From: Haladaptatus pallidirubidus
GTDB lineage: Archaea > Halobacteriota > Halobacteria > Halobacteriales > Haladaptataceae
Direction: 5' to 3'
Length of the DNA stretch: 64,000 bases
NCBI RefSeq assembly: GCF_020700235.1
Contig: NZ_CP085301.1
Location: 2,728,001-2,792,000 of the forward strand
Part shown: positions 17,876 through 26,553 of the stretch, in pieces
Layout: every line of letters begins with the position of its first letter
How positions within the stretch are numbered: position 1 is the first letter of the stretch
Position numbers and translations under genes: made by a program
Notes under the pieces: model-generated
The model's database searches: none
What the model saw: only the letters and a program-made list of their open reading frames with translations
Told to the model about the DNA's origin: nothing

Positions 17876-17897
17876 CGTCAGTGCGCGCGCACTGACG
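17876..17897. repeat. Perfect 22-bp palindrome upstream of ppsA
   Basis: CGTCAGTGCGC is followed directly by its exact reverse complement GCGCACTGACG, with no spacer. It lies 31 bases after the transposon right end and about 115 bases before the ppsA TATA box. It may be an operator, a cruciform-forming site or a relic of the element's subterminal structure. Confidence 0.8.
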
Positions 17898-18007
17898 AAT
17901 TCATCAACCGTTAGACAAATAATCGACGGCGTGGCGGCTATTTCTGCTACCATTCTAAAGTATATTCACTTCCGAGTTACTTTTCTTGACAACGCTGGTC
18001 GGAACAT

Positions 18008-18016
18008 TCTTTATGT
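18008..18016 (+). promoter_or_regulatory. Probable TATA box of ppsA
   Basis: TTCTTTATGTG is centred about 30 nt before the ATG at 18042, the usual distance for leaderless haloarchaeal transcripts, and supports that start codon. Confidence 0.5.
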
Positions 18017-18041
18017 GTCTGCTTGTCTCCACCCATACGCA

Positions 18042-20342
18042 ATGGTTGTACTCTGGCTGGACGAAATCAGCGCAAACGACCTCGAGCTCGTCGGTGGCAA
18101 AGGTGCGTCGCTCGGTGAACTCACCGGGGCGGATCTTCCTGTCCCACCGGGATTCGTCGTGACTGCCGGAACCTACCGGGAGTTCATCGAGGAAACCGGC
18201 ATCGCGGACGAGTTGTTCGAGGTCGTGGACGTTGATACCGAAGATTCTGCGGCACTGGCGGACGCCGAGGCGCGCGCGGAAGAACTCATTCTCGGCACCG
18301 AGATTCCTGAGGATATGCGACAGGGAATCCTCGACGCGTACGATGATCTGGACGACGGAAAGGCGTTCGTTGCTGTTCGCTCCTCCGCGACGGCGGAAGA
18401 CCTTCCCGACGCCTCGTTTGCCGGACAACAGGAGACGTTCCTCAACATCACCCGCGACGACCTCGTCGAACGCGTGAAACAGTGCTGGGCGTCGCTGTTC
18501 ACTCAGCGAGCGATTTACTACCGACAGGAGAAGGGCTTCGACCACGAAATCGTAGATATCGCCGTGGTCGTTCAGCGGATGGTGGACGCCGAAAAGAGCG
18601 GCGTCATGTTTACGAGCCACCCCTCGACCGGTGACAAGAAAATCATCATCGAGGCCGCGTGGGGACTCGGCGAGGCGGTCGTCTCGGGGTCGGTTTCCCC
18701 GGACAACTACGTCGTCGACCGCGCCTCGAACGCGACGGAGGACATCACCATCGCCGACAAGAAGATGATGCACACGAAGGACGCGGAGACCGGTGAAACG
18801 GTCGAACGGGAGGTTCCCGACGACAAACGGAACGCGCGTGTCCTCTCAGAAGAAGACATCAATCGCCTCGTGGAACTCGGCGAAGAAGTCGAAAATCACT
18901 ACGAAACCCCGCAGGACGTGGAGTGGGCAACCGTCGGCGACGACGTGTTCATGCTCCAATCGCGGCCGATCACGACGATTAGTGACAGCGGTTCCATCGA
19001 AGCGGACACGAACGAGGGCGTCGCCGACGGAAGCGGTGGGGTTCAGACCGAAATGGGTAGCGGTCACGAAGTTATCGTGAACGGCTTGGGCGCGAGCCCC
19101 GGCATCGCAAGCGGTCCCGCACGAACCGTGACGAAGCTCGACCAATTGGACAAGGTGGGCGACGGCGATATCATCGTCACGGAGATGACGACCCCCGACA
19201 TGGTTCCCGCGATGAAACGCGCCGCAGGTATCATCACGGACGAAGGTGGCATGACCAGCCACGCCGCCATCGTCTCGCGCGAACTCGGCGTCCCCGCGGT
19301 CGTCGGTTCCAGCAACGCGACGGACACGCTCGAAGACGGCCAAGTCATCACGCTCGACGGCGACAAGGGAACCGTCCGCGAGGGCAAACCCGAAAAGGAA
19401 CAAGGACAGGAGCGCGAGCCGATCGAGGACGCCCGCCCGAAAACGCCCGTCAAACCGATGACGGCGACGGAGGTTAAAGTGAACGTCTCCATTCCGGAGG
19501 CGGCGGAACGCGCCGCCGCGACCGGTGCCGATGGCGTGGGCCTGCTCCGCATGGAGCACATGATTCTCTCGACCAACAAGACGCCCGCGAAGTACATCGA
19601 AGACCACGGTGTCGATGCCTACACCGAGGAAATCGTGGAGGGTATCCGCGGCGTCGCCGAGGAGTTCTACCCGCGTCCAGTTCGCGTTCGAACCCTCGAC
19701 GCGCCGACCGACGAGTTCCGGCAACTGCAAGGTGGCGAGGACGAACCGGACGAACACAACCCGATGCTCGGCTGGCGCGGTATCCGCCGAAGCCTCGACA
19801 AACCGGACGTGTTCCAGCACGAACTGGACGCCTTCCGCGAACTGTACGAGATGGGCTACGACAACGTCGAACTCATGCTCCCGCTCGTCAACGACGCGGA
19901 GGACGTGCTTCGCGCTCGGCGACTTATCGCCGAAACCGGAATCGACCCCGACAAGCGCACGTGGGGCGTGATGATTGAGACGCCCGCCAGCGCGCTCCAA
20001 ATCGAAGACATGGCCGAGGCCGGTATCGACTTCGCCAGTTTCGGGACGAACGACCTCACCCAGTACACGCTCGCCGTTGACCGAAACAACGAGAACGTTG
20101 CGGGGCGGTTCGATGAACTCCATCCCGCCGTGCTCGAACTCATCGGACAAACCATCGACTGCTGTCGCGACCACGACATCAACACGAGCATCTGCGGACA
20201 GGCGGGTTCGAAACCGGAGATGGTTCGCTTCCTCGTCAACCGCGGCGTTTCGTCCATCTCGGCGAACATCGACGCGGTGCGCGACGTACAACACGAAGTG
20301 AAGCGCGTCGAGCAGAAGCTGATGCTCGATTCGGTTCGCTAA
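18042..20342 (+). CDS. ppsA: Phosphoenolpyruvate synthase
   Basis: 766 residues from the ATG at 18042 (MVVLWLDEISANDLELVGGKGASLGEL); the 65 codons open upstream have no coding character. It converts pyruvate, ATP and water to PEP, AMP and phosphate, the entry to gluconeogenesis. Seen: an N-terminal ATP-grasp nucleotide domain (FVAVRSSATAEDLPDASFAGQQ), the swivelling phospho-histidine domain (GGMTSHAAIVSRELGVPAVVG, about residues 405-425), and a C-terminal PEP/pyruvate TIM barrel ending with ICGQAGSKPEMVRFLV and its catalytic Cys. Pyruvate kinase, the opposite direction, lies 6.6 kb downstream on the same strand. Confidence 0.96.
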   Translation: MVVLWLDEISANDLELVGGKGASLGELTGADLPVPPGFVVTAGTYREFIEETGIADELFEVVDVDTEDSAALADAEARAEELILGTEIPEDMRQGILDAYDDLDDGKAFVAVRSSATAEDLPDASFAGQQETFLNITRDDLVERVKQCWASLFTQRAIYYRQEKGFDHEIVDIAVVVQRMVDAEKSGVMFTSHPSTGDKKIIIEAAWGLGEAVVSGSVSPDNYVVDRASNATEDITIADKKMMHTKDAETGETVEREVPDDKRNARVLSEEDINRLVELGEEVENHYETPQDVEWATVGDDVFMLQSRPITTISDSGSIEADTNEGVADGSGGVQTEMGSGHEVIVNGLGASPGIASGPARTVTKLDQLDKVGDGDIIVTEMTTPDMVPAMKRAAGIITDEGGMTSHAAIVSRELGVPAVVGSSNATDTLEDGQVITLDGDKGTVREGKPEKEQGQEREPIEDARPKTPVKPMTATEVKVNVSIPEAAERAAATGADGVGLLRMEHMILSTNKTPAKYIEDHGVDAYTEEIVEGIRGVAEEFYPRPVRVRTLDAPTDEFRQLQGGEDEPDEHNPMLGWRGIRRSLDKPDVFQHELDAFRELYEMGYDNVELMLPLVNDAEDVLRARRLIAETGIDPDKRTWGVMIETPASALQIEDMAEAGIDFASFGTNDLTQYTLAVDRNNENVAGRFDELHPAVLELIGQTIDCCRDHDINTSICGQAGSKPEMVRFLVNRGVSSISANIDAVRDVQHEVKRVEQKLMLDSVR

Positions 20343-20396
20343 CCAGGCTTTCGACTTTCGTTTTTCTAAGCGCAGGTACCGAACTGGCGGCGTAAA

Positions 20397-20404
20397 TTTA
20401 TATA
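20397..20404 (+). promoter_or_regulatory. TATA box of the lipoprotein gene
   Basis: TTTATATA is centred about 32 nt before the ATG at 20432. A T-rich run CGTTTTTCT at 20358-20366 just upstream probably terminates ppsA. Confidence 0.6.
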
Positions 20405-20431
20405 TTCAGACGGACAAAACATACTGTAGAC

Positions 20432-21583
20432 ATGAATCTCCGCCCCGCCTTCGCCCTCCTCACAGCGATGCTCCTCGTCGCAGGTTGTGTCGGCGGCCCC
20501 GCTAACGACGCGGGAACGCCGACAGCAGCGACGGAAACCGGGACGCCAACGGCGACACTAACGACCGAAACCACCACACCAACGACGCCGCTGGAGCCTT
20601 CCTTGCCAACCGGAATCTCCGACGACGGTTCCGTCAATGCGAGTCGGCTCATCTCGGCCCACGAATCGGCGCTCGAAGAGACCGGCTACGAGTTTGAGTA
20701 CCGGAGCGTCACCGAAGCTGGCGGCGAGGCGAATACGACCACCCACTGGGGAACCGTCGCCGAGGGCCGAACCTCGTTCGTGAAACACGCCGAGTACACG
20801 ACCGATTCGTCATCAGAACAATACGGAATGCACCTGTGGGCGAACGGTTCCGTTTTGCTCACGAAACAGGTTGTAGACGGGCAAACGAACTACAACGAGC
20901 GAGCGCAAGACGACCATCTCCGCCAACAACTCGCGTCCGTCGCAACCATGACGGAGACGCTCGACGACCTCTTGGCTTCCGGCGAGTTCGAAGTGACGAA
21001 AACCGACCGCTCCAGCGGGCAGTCGTTCGTCACGCTCAGTGCGACCGAACCCACCGACGATTCGCAGTTCGAGAACGCGACCGAGTTCGATGCGACGCTC
21101 GTCGTGGACTCGTCCGGGCGCGTTCACGAGTTCCATCGGACGGTGACGACCGACCGAGTGCGTCTCGAACAGAACTTCGAACTCTCGTTCGTTGACACCA
21201 CGTCAGTCGAACGCCCCCAGTGGGCCGATGACGCGCGTGCTGTCCTGACGGCGAACGTCGAAGTGAGTACGTCGAAGAACGCCATCGAACTCGAACACGA
21301 GAGCGGCGATACACTCGCCGCCGATTCGACGGTACGAATCGAACACGGCGGCGAGACGCACGTTCTCGAATTCGGGGGCACGTTCAAATCGGGCGAGCGC
21401 GTCTTCATCTACTATCCCGCCGACGGTGATGCCCCCGTCCTCGTCGCCGACGAACCAACAGACGTGAACGCCGAACGCATCGAGGGCGAGTACTCGCTGA
21501 CCGTTCTCGGCCCGAACGGGAACACCGTCACTGCGATGGGGTTCGGCGTCGGTTACAGCGACGAGAGTTCGCATTCGTCGTAG
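20432..21583 (+). CDS. Haloarchaeal surface lipoprotein, unknown function
   Basis: 383 residues. A Sec-type signal with lipobox (LLTAMLLVAGC, Cys19) is followed by a Thr/Pro-rich linker (about 25-60). The mature part has two regions: about 75-260, with ISAHESALEETGYEFEYRSVTEAGG and LVVDSSGRVHEFHRTVTTD, which resembles haloarchaeal outer-membrane-lipoprotein-like families that carry an LolA/LprG-type lipid pocket; and about 270-383, an all-beta domain (VSTSKNAIELEHESGDTLAADSTVRIEHGG). The function is not known. It would sit on the outer face of the membrane. Confidence 0.75.
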   Translation: MNLRPAFALLTAMLLVAGCVGGPANDAGTPTAATETGTPTATLTTETTTPTTPLEPSLPTGISDDGSVNASRLISAHESALEETGYEFEYRSVTEAGGEANTTTHWGTVAEGRTSFVKHAEYTTDSSSEQYGMHLWANGSVLLTKQVVDGQTNYNERAQDDHLRQQLASVATMTETLDDLLASGEFEVTKTDRSSGQSFVTLSATEPTDDSQFENATEFDATLVVDSSGRVHEFHRTVTTDRVRLEQNFELSFVDTTSVERPQWADDARAVLTANVEVSTSKNAIELEHESGDTLAADSTVRIEHGGETHVLEFGGTFKSGERVFIYYPADGDAPVLVADEPTDVNAERIEGEYSLTVLGPNGNTVTAMGFGVGYSDESSHSS

Positions 21584-21621
21584 AACGGAACGAATAAACC
21601 CGACGCGCCGAATTTTCGGGT

Positions 21622-22674
21622 ATGCAGGTGGCCGCGCCCCAATCATTTCGCCGGGTGCTTTCTTCGATGTGTACCGAACCCCATCCGGCGGCCCGCGACG
21701 CCGCGGAACGATTTTTGGCGGCGAATCCGGGCGACCCGACGACGTATCCGACTATTTCCGCGCTGGAAGACGAGGCGGTGGAGGCGCTGGGCGAGATGAC
21801 CGGACTCGAAAATCCGCACGGATACATCGCCAGCGGCGGCACCGAGGCCAACATTCAGGCGGTTCGGGCGGCGCGGAATCTCGCGGAGGTAGAGGCGCCG
21901 AACGTCGTCGCACCGATAAGCGCGCATTTCAGTTTTCAGAAAGCGGCGGACGTGCTCGGCGTCGAACTGCGCCTCGCCGAGGTCGATTCGAATCGGCGAG
22001 CAGACCCGGACGCGGTTAACGAACTGATCGATGACGACACGGTGCTGGTCGTCGGCATCGCTGGAACGACCGAATACGGCCGAGTTGACCCGATTCCGAC
22101 GTTGTCGGAAATCGCGCACGACGCCGGGGCATTGCTCCACGTGGACGCGGCGTGGGGCGGATTCGTGCTTCCGTTCACCGATTACGAGTGGAACTTCGAC
22201 CACGCCGCGGTGGATACGATGGGTATCGACCCGCACAAAATGGGGCAGGCGGCGGTTCCAGCGGGCGGGTTTTTAGCCCGCGAAAAGCGCGTACTCGATG
22301 CGCTGGCCGTCGAAACGCCGTATCTCGAATCGACTTCGCAGGCGACGCTGACGGGAACCCGGAGCGGTGCGGGTGTTGCGAGCGCGTGGGCCGCGATGGA
22401 CGAACTCTGGCCCGCGGGCTACCGCGAGCAGTACGAACGCTCGCAAGCAAACGCGGAGTGGATCGCCGACGCCTTCGAATCCTGTGGCTACGACGTGGTT
22501 GACCCGGTTCTCCCGTTGGTCGCGGCGGACGTTCCGCGGAAAACGGTGGAATCACTCCAATCCCGTGGCTGGCGCGTGTCACCGACCGGGTCGGGAGAAC
22601 TCAGAATCGTCTGCATGCCGCACGTCACTCGGTCGATGTTGGAGTCGTTCGCCGCCGACCTCGAATCGCTCTAG
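21622..22674 (+). CDS. mfnA: L-tyrosine / L-aspartate decarboxylase
   Basis: 350 residues, a PLP-dependent group II decarboxylase. In archaea MfnA makes tyramine (methanofuran) or beta-alanine (coenzyme A). Haloarchaea lack methanofuran, so the aspartate to beta-alanine role for CoA is the likelier one (inference). Seen: [24 protein letters not shown], the PLP stacking region [31 protein letters not shown] and the PLP lysine in [18 protein letters not shown]. The start is supported by the [15 protein letters not shown] block near the N-terminus. Confidence 0.9.
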   Translation: MQVAAPQSFRRVLSSMCTEPHPAARDAAERFLAANPGDPTTYPTISALEDEAVEALGEMTGLENPHGYIASGGTEANIQAVRAARNLAEVEAPNVVAPISAHFSFQKAADVLGVELRLAEVDSNRRADPDAVNELIDDDTVLVVGIAGTTEYGRVDPIPTLSEIAHDAGALLHVDAAWGGFVLPFTDYEWNFDHAAVDTMGIDPHKMGQAAVPAGGFLAREKRVLDALAVETPYLESTSQATLTGTRSGAGVASAWAAMDELWPAGYREQYERSQANAEWIADAFESCGYDVVDPVLPLVAADVPRKTVESLQSRGWRVSPTGSGELRIVCMPHVTRSMLESFAADLESL

Positions 22675-22700
22675 TCGCTGTTCCTCTCGAATCGCTGCAA

Positions 22701-23243
22701 CTACCCTTCTTCCACGGGTGCGCCGAGCGCGTTTCGTTTGACGCTCTCGATTCCCTTTTTCGCGGCCTGCTTCGAGGAGTATCCCTCGCCGCTGTCGGCG
22801 ATGATGTTTCCGTTCCGGTGGACGAGTCGCCAGCGCCACTCGTCCGCGTGGTCTCGGTACAGTTCGAACGAGGCTTGCGTCGGCGGGCGAAGTGCCTCCA
22901 CGACGGAGCCGTCTTCCTGCGTGGCCGAGATAGGCCACGATTCCGATTCCGCGGGTCGGGCCGGTGTTTTCGCTCGCTCGGTGAGACGACGCGCGACCTT
23001 CGAGAGGGTCGCTCCGTAGCGTTCGAGAAGTTCGACCGAAACGTCCTGTTCCAGGAGCGGTTCGCCGTCCCGCGTGATGGTAAACCGTTGTCCGCGGCGT
23101 TCTATGGTACCGTCCGATTCCTCCCAATCCCCGTCGCGTCGGTACTCCACGGTGAGCGTACCCTCGGAGTAGTCTGCGGTGTACTCTACCCGAACTCGGA
23201 GGTTCGGATGGAGGCCGACGCGATACTCTTTGTCCGATTGCAC
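22701..23243 (-). CDS. DUF1508 (YegP/HVO_2922-like) domain protein
   Basis: 180 residues. The C-terminal ~55 residues (ASFELYRDHADEWRWRLVHR, then NGNIIADSGEGYSSKQAAKK, GIESVK) match the DUF1508 beta-hairpin-helix fold, usually present as tandem copies in small proteins. The N-terminal ~100 residues (LRVRVEYTADYSEGTLTVEY, ITRDGEPLLEQDVSVELLERYGA) form a separate, haloarchaea-type beta domain, giving the protein an amidase-inhibitor-like or binding architecture of unknown role. It is transcribed alone, convergent with mfnA (26 nt apart). Confidence 0.75.
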   Translation of the reverse strand: MQSDKEYRVGLHPNLRVRVEYTADYSEGTLTVEYRRDGDWEESDGTIERRGQRFTITRDGEPLLEQDVSVELLERYGATLSKVARRLTERAKTPARPAESESWPISATQEDGSVVEALRPPTQASFELYRDHADEWRWRLVHRNGNIIADSGEGYSSKQAAKKGIESVKRNALGAPVEEG

Positions 23244-23406
23244 AGTTCCTTTTTTCGTGCCGACTCCGTATGAGTCTGTTCGCCAATGGTAACGTGCGTG
23301 GACAGATTCACCGATGTTAAAGTTTACATCGGTCGGTTACCGAGTGTGTCGTGTGTTAGGGAGTACCGCTTTGCTCACCGACCTATTGTCCAGTGGCAAC
23401 ATACTC

Positions 23407-23931
23407 ATGTCGTTCGGTTGGTTGGAAAGTGCCGTCGAACACGCGACTGGGTGGGTTGGACTCATCGTTATTGCCATCTACTCGTTTCTCATCTCGTTTA
23501 TCCTTCCGCTTCCGAGCGAAGTCGTCCTCCTCGCCCCCCTCGACCTCGGATTAGGGGACGCTGGCCGTCTTACTCTCATCATACTCGTCAGCGGCCTCGG
23601 TAAAGCCGCGGGAAGCATTTTCGCCTTCCACATCGGACAGGAGGCAAAGCAGTCCGGCCCGGTCATTAAGGCCCTCCGTCGGTCGAGAATCGACATCGTG
23701 GAGTGGTCGGAACGAAAGACCGTCGAACTCGCCCGAAAATGGGGGTACCTCGGATTGGCGATGGCCCTCTGTGTTCCCTTTTTCCCCGATACGATTTCGA
23801 TTTACGCCTTCTCGATCCTGGAGGAGGATTACACGAAGTTCGCTGCCGCGTCGTTCGTCGGGAGCGTCGGACGACTGTTGGTGACCCTCGGACTAGGCGC
23901 TGGCGTCATCGCGTTGAATATTCCCTTCTGA
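23407..23931 (+). CDS. YqaA-like membrane protein (VTT/DedA superfamily)
   Basis: 174 residues from the ATG at 23407 (MSFGWLESAVEH); an ATG 31 codons upstream adds an unconvincing basic stretch. The helix-loop pattern of the VTT/SNARE-associated family is seen: ISFILPLPSEVVLLAPLDLG with the re-entrant Pro and Glu, LGKAAGSIFAFHIGQEA, and ALCVPFFPDTISIYAFSILE followed by a terminal helix. Such proteins act as lipid scramblases or transporters in other organisms, while the role in archaea is unknown. It precedes a hairpin-rich stretch that probably ends its transcript. Confidence 0.8.
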   Translation: MSFGWLESAVEHATGWVGLIVIAIYSFLISFILPLPSEVVLLAPLDLGLGDAGRLTLIILVSGLGKAAGSIFAFHIGQEAKQSGPVIKALRRSRIDIVEWSERKTVELARKWGYLGLAMALCVPFFPDTISIYAFSILEEDYTKFAAASFVGSVGRLLVTLGLGAGVIALNIPF

Positions 23932-23995
23932 CGATGCCGATTGTGGAATGGCGTCGGTGCCGCTGGTAGGCGAAAGCTCGACGCACGCTCCACTC

Positions 23996-24014
23996 GCAGA
24001 CGCTTCGCGTCTGC
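23996..24014 (+). terminator. Hairpin downstream of the YqaA-like gene
   Basis: GCAGACGC, loop TTC, GCGTCTGC: an 8-bp perfect stem 65 nt after the YqaA stop. It is the first of two hairpins in this gap. Confidence 0.4.
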
Positions 24015-24044
24015 TCGATTCGCTCGTTCGCGGCCATCCCGGGA

Positions 24045-24069
24045 GCGGACAGGCCGTCGGCCTGTCCGC
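24045..24069 (+). terminator. Perfect 11-bp hairpin in the YqaA-metG gap
   Basis: GCGGACAGGCC, loop GTC, GGCCTGTCCGC. No T-run follows, so it may be a dispersed intergenic palindrome rather than a true terminator. Compare similar GC-rich palindromes at 38.4-38.5 kb. Confidence 0.5.
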
Positions 24070-24202
24070 CCGCGGCGACGCTCGTTAGCCGTGTTTCATC
24101 GGACGCGTCTCTCGTCGCTACTCGCCCAAAAGGAAAAAACAATACGTCTGATTCCACGTTCGCAAACCCCTACACGTCTCTCATACACGATTTAGCCGTA
24201 GG

Positions 24203-24210
24203 TTTATATA
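24203..24210 (+). promoter_or_regulatory. TATA box of the metG transcript
   Basis: TTTATATA is a strong haloarchaeal TATA box. Initiation is expected about 27 nt after its centre, near 24230-24234, which is over 220 nt before the metG start codon but directly at the ATG of a 16-codon reading frame. Confidence 0.7.
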
Positions 24211-24229
24211 CTGTCAGGAACCAACGAGT

Positions 24230-24456
24230 AGCCATGCAACGGACGGCCCGCGCCGACGCCCTGTCTATGCGAACCCAGCGATAGCGTCGGGTGAATCCTT
24301 CTGGCCCGGATGCGGTCGGTTTTTCGGGGGTGAAACCCGGCAGTTCGAGTAGCGTTCCGGAGCCGCTGCGTCGTTCCGCGAACCGACCACCCGAAAAAGT
24401 CATGACGAGACACCGAAACCGGCGGGTTTTACACCCGCAGAGAAGGAGATGAGAGT
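24230..24456 (+). ncRNA. Structured metG leader or independent small RNA
   Basis: From the TATA box a leader of about 225 nt is expected, whereas most haloarchaeal mRNAs are leaderless. Possible helices: CCGACGC (24252-24258) with GCGTCGG (24284-24290); inner CTATGC with GC(G)ATAG; GGTCGGTT (near 24324) with AACCGACC (near 24384); an overlapping alternative of TTTTTCGGG with CCCGAAAAA (near 24393), which makes a pseudoknot or a switch with the former; and GCGGGT-TTTAC-ACCCGC just before the ribosome site. GAAGGAGATGA before the metG ATG is a strong Shine-Dalgarno. The piece TGAAACCCGGCA resembles part of SAM-I riboswitches, but I could not confirm that core. Confidence 0.5.
24234..24284 (+). 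CDS. 16-residue leaderless upstream ORF in the metG leader
   Basis: Reads MQRTARADALSMRTQR and stops at TAG 24282-24284. The ATG lies about 27 nt after the TATA box centre, exactly where a leaderless start should be. It has an internal Met codon at position 12 and five Arg codons. The last codons lie within helix arms of the leader, so ribosome position could alter folding. Leader-peptide function is inference. It may also be a chance frame in an RNA gene. Confidence 0.45.
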   Translation: MQRTARADALSMRTQR

Positions 24457-26535
24457 ATGAGCCACGACGACTATCCGACGGACAATCCCGCGGTGGTGAC
24501 CTGCGGGCTTCCCTACGCGAACGGGGATCTCCACATCGGCCACCTGCGAACCTACGTCAGCGGTGACGTACTGTCGCGCGCGTTGAAGCAACTCGGCCAG
24601 CAGACGGCCTTCGTTTCCGGGTCGGATATGCACGGAACTCCCGTCGCCGTCAACGCCGAGAAGGAGGGCGTCTCGCCCCGCGAATTCGCGCTTCGCCACC
24701 ACGAACAGTACGAAGCGACATTCCCGAAGTTCAACATCGAGTTCGACAACTACGGTCACACCGACGACGAGACGAACACCGAACTCACCCGCGAAATCGT
24801 CCGGAAACTGGACGAAGAGGGGTACATCTACGAGAAGGAAATCAAGGTCGCGTGGGACCCCGTCGAGGACGACCCGCTCCCCGACCGCTACGTCGAGGGA
24901 ACCTGCCCTTACTGCGGCGAACACGCCCGCGGTGACGAGTGTGACGAGGGATGTGGTCGGCACCTCGAACCCGGCGAAATCGAAGATCCGACGAGCACCC
25001 TGACGGGCAACCCAGCGGAGTACCGCGAGCGGGAGCACAAGTTCTTCCGCGTCTCCGACCTACAGGAGTACTTGCAGGGGTTCATCGACCGCCTCGAAGG
25101 GACGAGCAACGCGCAAAATCAGCCCCGCGAGTGGATAGAGGGCGAACTCCAAGACTGGTGTATCTCCCGCGATATGGACTGGGGAATCGACTATCCTGGG
25201 AACGAAGACGACGAAAACGCCGATGACCTCGTTCTCTACGTTTGGGTGGACGCCCCGATAGAGTACATCGCCAGCACGAAACAGTACACCGAACGTGTGG
25301 GTGCGGACACCTACGATTGGGAGGAGGTTTGGAAAGACAGTGGCGAGATTATCCACATCATCGGACGCGACATCATCCAGCACCACACCGTCTTCTGGCC
25401 CGCGATGCTCCGCGTCGCCGACTACAACGAACCCCGCGCCGTCATGGCGAGCGGCTTCGTCAACCTGAACGACAAAGGGTTTTCGACCAGTCGCAATCGG
25501 GCGGTTTGGGCCGACGACTATCTGGACGAAGGCTTCGACCCCGATCTCCTTCGGTACTACCTCAGCACGACCGGCGGGTTCGAACGCGACGTGAACTTCT
25601 CGTGGGAGCAGTTCCAAGAGCGCGTCAACGGCGAACTCGTCGGTACGTTCGGCAATTTCGTTTACCGGAGTCTACTCTTTGCGGCGCGGAATTACGACGG
25701 CGCGCCGGACGCCGAAGCCAGCGACGAAGTCCGCCACCGAATCGAGTCGGCCGTTGACGACTTCGCGGAAGCTGTCAACGGCTACTCACTCAAGGATATC
25801 GGCGACGCGGCCACCGCGCTCGCCGCGTTCGGCAACGAGTACATCCAGCGCAACGAACCGTGGAAGCTGACCGACGACGACCCCGAGAAGGCAGAACAGG
25901 TCATCTACGACTGCGTCCAGTTGTCGAAAGCACTCGCGGTGCTGTACGCACCGCTCCTGCCCGGCAAGGCGGACGCTCTCTGGTCGCAGTTGGGCGAGGA
26001 CGGCTCGGTTCACGATGCGACGATAGACGACGCCCTCGCCGCTCCCCGCGGCGATTTCGGCGAACCCGACGAACTGTTCGGGAAAATCGAAGACGAGCGG
26101 GTCGAGGAACTGAACGAGAAACTGCAAGCCAGCATCGCCGCGGCGACTGACGACGAAGAAAACAGCGAAACTATGACCGACGAAGAGTCCACGACGGAGG
26201 ACGAATTGACCTCGAACGACCGAATCAGCTTCGACGAGTTCCAAAGTCTCGACCTGCGCGTCGGTCGAATCGAATCCGCGGAGCCAATCGAGGGCGCGGA
26301 CGCCCTCCTGCGATTGGAAGCCGATATCGGCAGCGAGACGCGCCAAATCGTCGCGGGACTGAAACAGCTTCACGACGTGGACGACCTCGAAGGGAAGAAA
26401 ATCGTCGTGGTGGCAAACCTCGAAAAGGCCGAACTGTTCGGCGTCGAGAGCGACGGCATGGTGCTCGCGGCGGGCGAAGAAGCAGACCTGCTGACGACGC
26501 ACGGCGACGCAGAACCCGGCACGAAAATCAAGTAA
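24457..26535 (+). CDS. metG: Methionyl-tRNA synthetase
   Basis: 692 residues, normal for the archaeal form fused to a tRNA-binding domain. The HIGH motif lies in NGDLHIGHLRTY (about residue 25). A zinc knuckle CPYCGEHARGDECDEGC follows at about 150-165. The KMSKS loop is NLNDKGFSTSRNR. An anticodon-binding helical domain precedes an acidic linker (about 555-590, with TMTDEESTTEDELTSN) and a C-terminal EMAP-II/Trbp111 OB-fold (590-692, RVGRIESAEPIEGADALLRLE). It charges tRNA(Met). Preceded by the structured leader described separately, with a clear GGAG ribosome site. Confidence 0.97.
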   Translation: MSHDDYPTDNPAVVTCGLPYANGDLHIGHLRTYVSGDVLSRALKQLGQQTAFVSGSDMHGTPVAVNAEKEGVSPREFALRHHEQYEATFPKFNIEFDNYGHTDDETNTELTREIVRKLDEEGYIYEKEIKVAWDPVEDDPLPDRYVEGTCPYCGEHARGDECDEGCGRHLEPGEIEDPTSTLTGNPAEYREREHKFFRVSDLQEYLQGFIDRLEGTSNAQNQPREWIEGELQDWCISRDMDWGIDYPGNEDDENADDLVLYVWVDAPIEYIASTKQYTERVGADTYDWEEVWKDSGEIIHIIGRDIIQHHTVFWPAMLRVADYNEPRAVMASGFVNLNDKGFSTSRNRAVWADDYLDEGFDPDLLRYYLSTTGGFERDVNFSWEQFQERVNGELVGTFGNFVYRSLLFAARNYDGAPDAEASDEVRHRIESAVDDFAEAVNGYSLKDIGDAATALAAFGNEYIQRNEPWKLTDDDPEKAEQVIYDCVQLSKALAVLYAPLLPGKADALWSQLGEDGSVHDATIDDALAAPRGDFGEPDELFGKIEDERVEELNEKLQASIAAATDDEENSETMTDEESTTEDELTSNDRISFDEFQSLDLRVGRIESAEPIEGADALLRLEADIGSETRQIVAGLKQLHDVDDLEGKKIVVVANLEKAELFGVESDGMVLAAGEEADLLTTHGDAEPGTKIK

Positions 26536-26553
26536 GTAGCCCAGCGACGGTTT

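Larger units (their letters stand above)
17628..18041. other. phzF-ppsA intergenic region: transposon remnant, palindrome and ppsA promoter
   Basis: 414 bases that contain, in order: the 3' end of a tnpB gene and a transposon right end (17696-17845), a perfect 22-bp palindrome (17876-17897), an AT-rich spacer, and the TATA box of ppsA near 18010. The frame running from here into ppsA is not part of that protein. Confidence 0.7.

Noticed and set aside
17847..18041. 65-codon extension before ppsA
   Set aside because: Contains the palindrome and the TATA box; the ppsA N-terminus begins at 18042.
18846..20294. 482-residue frame antisense to ppsA
   Set aside because: Same codon-bias shadow; His/Arg/Val-rich without any motif, and the sense frame is a certain gene.
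24318..24360. SAM-I riboswitch in the metG leader
   Set aside because: TGAAACCCGGCA resembles one strand of the core, but the P1/P2 helices and the kink-turn were not identifiable; left as an Rfam test.
24230..24456. SRP RNA, RNase P RNA or tRNA identity for the metG leader
   Set aside because: No GGAAGGGAGCAG-type SRP loop, no GAGGAAAGTC RNase P core and no cloverleaf with T-loop pairing could be found.
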